DNA of 64,000 bases, taken from contig JAVHLM010000017.1 in the NCBI GenBank assembly GCA_031082125.1, forward strand, positions 1-64,000, in the 5' to 3' direction. The notes under the pieces are model-generated. The model was given only the letters and a program-made list of their open reading frames with translations, ran no database searches and was not told where the DNA came from. The translations under genes were made by a program, and so were the position numbers. Below, piece after piece: positions 61,169-64,000 of the stretch. The first letter of the stretch is position 1; each line of letters begins with the position of its first letter. Source of the DNA: Candidatus Eremiobacterota bacterium. GTDB lineage: Bacteria; Vulcanimicrobiota; CADAWZ01; Ess09-12.

Positions 61169-63559
61169 TTAGCCGCACTTGGAATAGCCGCAGGAACGGC
61201 AGCTGTAGCACCGTCCCACGAATTCTATAGGGCTTGAGCACTCGGGGCAGCACGTGGCAAACTGCGGGAGAGACGAGTCGTCATCAGGAGGGATCTCATC
61301 AATCAGCAATGAGCGGGGAGGGATGGCGCTCCCCTGGCCATGGTCCTTCACCGGTTCCTTGGGGCTTTCCTTGGCCCCCTTTTTAGCGCTTCCCTGCTGC
61401 AGCTGCATCACTTTCTCCATGACACGCGATATGGCATCGGGACAGGAGAGGACCTTGACGTTGCCCCTCCTTGTGCATGACACGCAGCGGATCCCCTTGA
61501 GCTGGTTGACGATGGAGGCCGGGTCTATATCGGAGCGCAGGGCAACGGAGACGAGCCTTCCCACGGCCTCTGACTGCGAGGGGCACCCTCCCCCCTTGCC
61601 GGTCTGCGTGAAGACCTCGCAGATGCTCAAGTCGTCCAGATTGACGGTGACATAGAGGTTGCCGCACCCTATGGCTATCTTCTCCGTCGTGCCCGTCGTA
61701 ATGGAAGGACGGGGCCTCGGCAGGATCTTCCTGTCCTCGGTAAGCATCGAGGCAATCTTCTTGACCGGCACCTGCTTTTTTGCATCGTCCTGGATGTTGA
61801 GGACCTGGCTCTCCCTGCTTCCATAGCGGTACACCGTGATGCCCTTGCATCCCTCCCGGTACGCCCTGATAAAGACCTCCTTGATCTGCTCCCGTGTCGC
61901 CTCTATGGGAAAATTCACTGTTTTCGAGACGGCGTTGTCGGTGTACTTCTGGAAAGCCGCCTGCATTCTCACGTGCCACTCGGGCGAGATGTCATGGGAG
62001 GTGACAAAAAGCTCGCGGACCTCCTTGGGAATTACCTCCATGTCCTTGATGGAGCCCTTTTTCGCAATGGCCGTCATGAGCTCCGGCGAATAGAATCCCT
62101 CGCCCTTGGCCCTTTCCTCGAAATGGGGGTGCACCTCGATGAGCTTTTCCCCGTCCAGGATTTCCCGCACGTATGAGAGGGCAAAGACGGGCTCAATGCC
62201 GCTTGAGCAGTTGGAAATTATGCTGATGCTCCCCGTGGGTGCTATGGTGGTGAGGGTGGCATTGCGGATCCTGCGCCCTCCCGCGGCATCAAAGAAACTC
62301 CCCTCCCAGTTGGCGAAGACGCCGCGCTCCCCGGCAAGCTTTTCTGATGCCTCCACTGCCTTGTCCTTGATGAACTTCATCACATTGTCTGCCATAGCGA
62401 GCGCCTCTTCGGAATTGTAGGATATCCCGAGGTGGATCAGAAGGTCGGCAAACCCCATGACTCCCAGGCCAATCTTCCTGTTGCCCCTGGTAAGCTCGGC
62501 TATTTTCTTTATGGGATAGCAGTTCGCATCAATGACATTGTCCAGGAACCTCACGGCATTGGTCACTGTCTCGCTGAGCTTCTCATAGTCTATTTCAGGC
62601 CTGCCTTTGCCCTCGCGCACCATCTTTACAAGGTTGATACTCCCGAGGTTGCATGACTCATAGGGAAGCAGGGGCTGCTCGCCGCAAGGATTGGTGCTCT
62701 CAATCCTCCCGATATGGGGCGTCGGGTTATCCCTGTTCATCCTGTCGATGAAGATGACGCCGGGCTCTCCGCTTCTCCAGGCCATCTCCACGATCAGGTC
62801 AAAGACATCCTTTGCCTTCAGCTTCCTCACCGTTTTCCCCGAGCGGGGGTTCACCAGAGGGTAGCTCTTGCCTTCTTCCACGGCCGTCATGAACTCCTCG
62901 GTGAGCGCCACAGAGAGGTTGAAGTTGGTAAGGGCACCGCGCTCGTCCTTTGCGGTGATAAACTCGAGAATATCAGGATGATCGATGTTCAGGATACCCA
63001 TGTTAGCGCCCCTGCGAGTGCCTCCCTGCTTGACCACGTCGGTGGTGGCATTGAAAACCTTCATGAAGGAGATAGGGCCGCTGGCCACGCCGCCCGTTGA
63101 GGCGACAGGGTCGCTGGCAGGGCGCAGCGCCGTGAAGGAGAAGCCTGTGCCGCCGCCGCTCTTGTGAATAAGGGCCGTCTGTTTTATGGCCTCAAAAATC
63201 GATTCCATGGAATCTTCTATGGGGAGCACAAAACAGGCTGAAAGCTGCTGGAGATCCCGCCCGGCATTCATCAGCGTCGGCGAGTTGGGGAGAAACTCGA
63301 AACGTACCATCATCCTGTAGAATTTTCCCGTGATATCATCAACTTCCTCATTGCTCTTCCCATAGTTCCTCTCAATGGAGGCAATGTTCTCGGCCACACG
63401 CCAGAACATGTCCTCGGGGGTCTCAACGACGAGACCTTTTTCATTTTTCTTGAGATACCTTTTTTCCAGCACTACACGGGCGCTGTGCGAGAGCTCGGCG
63501 GAAGCCTGCTCCTTTCCTACCGAAATGTTCCCGAAGGCTCCATCTTGCAGTTCCAACAT
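61169..63559 (-). CDS. nrdJ: class II (adenosylcobalamin-dependent) ribonucleotide reductase
   Basis: A 796-residue NrdJ-type enzyme. It makes deoxyribonucleotides using a B12-generated radical and needs no oxygen. Motifs: LPNSPTLMNAGRDLQQLSAC (substrate-site Cys), SGGGTGFSFTALRP, NPCGEQPLLPYESCNLGSIN (radical Cys and Glu), APTGSISIISNCSSGIEPVF and GCKGITVYRYGSR. The C-terminal end has a Lys/Pro linker and a zinc-type tail (CCPECSSP, CYSCRSCGYSKC) that carries the reducing cysteines. GGAGGAC lies just before the ATG. Two NrdR-like boxes lie 175-215 bp upstream. Confidence 0.95.
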   Translation of the reverse strand: MLELQDGAFGNISVGKEQASAELSHSARVVLEKRYLKKNEKGLVVETPEDMFWRVAENIASIERNYGKSNEEVDDITGKFYRMMVRFEFLPNSPTLMNAGRDLQQLSACFVLPIEDSMESIFEAIKQTALIHKSGGGTGFSFTALRPASDPVASTGGVASGPISFMKVFNATTDVVKQGGTRRGANMGILNIDHPDILEFITAKDERGALTNFNLSVALTEEFMTAVEEGKSYPLVNPRSGKTVRKLKAKDVFDLIVEMAWRSGEPGVIFIDRMNRDNPTPHIGRIESTNPCGEQPLLPYESCNLGSINLVKMVREGKGRPEIDYEKLSETVTNAVRFLDNVIDANCYPIKKIAELTRGNRKIGLGVMGFADLLIHLGISYNSEEALAMADNVMKFIKDKAVEASEKLAGERGVFANWEGSFFDAAGGRRIRNATLTTIAPTGSISIISNCSSGIEPVFALSYVREILDGEKLIEVHPHFEERAKGEGFYSPELMTAIAKKGSIKDMEVIPKEVRELFVTSHDISPEWHVRMQAAFQKYTDNAVSKTVNFPIEATREQIKEVFIRAYREGCKGITVYRYGSRESQVLNIQDDAKKQVPVKKIASMLTEDRKILPRPRPSITTGTTEKIAIGCGNLYVTVNLDDLSICEVFTQTGKGGGCPSQSEAVGRLVSVALRSDIDPASIVNQLKGIRCVSCTRRGNVKVLSCPDAISRVMEKVMQLQQGSAKKGAKESPKEPVKDHGQGSAIPPRSLLIDEIPPDDDSSLPQFATCCPECSSPIEFVGRCYSCRSCGYSKCG

Positions 63560-63734
63560 CTTGTCCTCCTGGTGGTGAAGTAAAAAAGTCCCTTCGTGTT
63601 CCTTGTGATGGCATAGAAAGACTCCATTAAATGAGAAAAATCCTCTTGATGGAAGGACTCTGTAGTTACTGAATCTCCGGGCGCGAGGCTTTGGGGGGCA
63701 CTCTTAAACCCGGGCAGAAATTTTCATTTTATTA

Positions 63735-63775
63735 CTATATATCGGCACCATCTGCCGTACACCTACAATATATTG
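63735..63775. promoter_or_regulatory. two NrdR-box-like palindromes upstream of nrdJ
   Basis: CAATATATTG (63766-63775) is a perfect match to the core of the NrdR consensus (C-W-A-T-A-T-A-T-W-G). CTATATATCG (63735-63744) matches it with one mismatch. The two cores are 31 bp apart centre to centre, the three-helical-turn spacing known for tandem NrdR boxes. The gene downstream on the - strand is nrdJ, the expected target. NrdR itself is not in the window. The palindromes are in an A+T-rich strip that probably contains the nrdJ promoter. Confidence 0.65.
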
Positions 63776-64000
63776 AACAGTCCCCGGAAAATTCCTCCAG
63801 ACTTTTCAAATTTTCTCCCCACCCACCGATGCAAGAATTATGGGGCACAAGGAAGGATTCTTCAGGGGAAGACTCAAATTTTATACTAAAGCATAAAATA
63901 ATCCGCGTCACCTGTGCCCATGGAATGGGAATCCCGGAAAGATGCGGAGCACCTGAGGGGCCCATGGCGGGCAGCAGCCCTTCGGTGATATTATACTAAG
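63776..64000. other. end-of-window stretch without a recognised gene
   Basis: No frame has a good ribosome binding site and protein-like composition. A TATACT element (63882-63887) might be a weak -10 for a + strand gene beyond the edge. Two copies of GCCCATGG (near 63917 and 63959) and several G/C-rich inverted repeats suggest a structured leader, but no known riboswitch consensus fits. Confidence 0.4.

Noticed and set aside
63900-64000. Possible cobalamin riboswitch at the window end, considered because class II reductases can be B12-regulated
   Set aside because: The B12-box and conserved core (GGGAA...GCCACTG) do not fit on either strand, and nrdJ has NrdR-type boxes instead.

Overview
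The window looks like a G+C-rich bacterial chromosome segment with an envelope-heavy, mostly single-copy gene set. It has no insertion sequences, integrase, phage genes, CRISPR array or rRNA. The source is a bacterium with Tat-dependent and lipoprotein export, pseudopilins and an ABC-exported surface polysaccharide. It uses a B12-dependent (class II) ribonucleotide reductase and TTG/GTG starts fairly often. I cannot place it in a phylum from the sequence. The mix (low-complexity repeat proteins, serpin, beta-propeller lipoproteins, many small zinc-ribbon proteins, no strong operon order) suggests an uncultivated deep lineage, perhaps Eremiobacterota/Xenobia-like, but that is a guess.

Layout. 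1-4.2 kb: tail of an upstream gene, then a strong sigma70-type promoter driving one monocistronic gene. That gene encodes a 1231-residue protein with about 140 TPNQ-type tetrapeptides around a LysM domain, a PQPT stretch and a C-terminal domain resembling the Bacillus spore-coat transglutaminase Tgl. 4.2-16.7 kb: a small Ig-like protein, a PilV/PilW/PilX-type pseudopilin trio, a REC-GAF-PAS-PAS sensor without a kinase, propeller-type exported proteins, a single-pass protein with a SecD-P1-like domain, a YkgJ/HAD pair, and a truncated second copy of the HAD 5' end. 16.7-29.8 kb: surface-polysaccharide locus (two sugar epimerases, three glycosyltransferases, Wzm/Wzt ABC exporter, coiled-coil methyltransferase, two class-B asparagine synthetases). 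29.9-41.1 kb: small lipoproteins and zinc-ribbon proteins, Trm112-like, UPF0158-like, SPFH, YkgJ-TPR, PRTase-like and Spy/CpxP-like proteins, a beta-carbonic anhydrase with a long extension, and a NapH/NapG-type ferredoxin next to a Tat-exported DUF362 protein. 41.3-48.2 kb: phosphoheptose isomerase and three more GT4 glycosyltransferases. 48.3-49.8 kb: a signal-peptidase-like protein lacking the catalytic serine, a DUF4384-like protein and a three-tRNA operon (CAT, Glu-TTC, Val-TAC). 50.2-61 kb: arylsulfatase, BNR-type propeller lipoprotein, serpin, zf-TFIIB-like protein, S41 protease, GHL10-type hydrolase and TPR protein. 61.2-63.8 kb: class II ribonucleotide reductase nrdJ, preceded by two NrdR-box-like palindromes 31 bp apart.

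How the parts work together. The Wzm-Wzt-methyltransferase-glycosyltransferase genes overlap by 4, 4 and 14 bp, so they are probably translationally coupled. Surrounding epimerases, glycosyltransferases and amidotransferases would make the sugar chain that this exporter moves. The most unusual gene is the TPNQ/LysM/transglutaminase fusion. It places a candidate peptidoglycan anchor, a very dense glutamine array and a candidate glutamine-crosslinking enzyme in one polypeptide. The crosslinking role is inferred from motif similarity and has not been shown.
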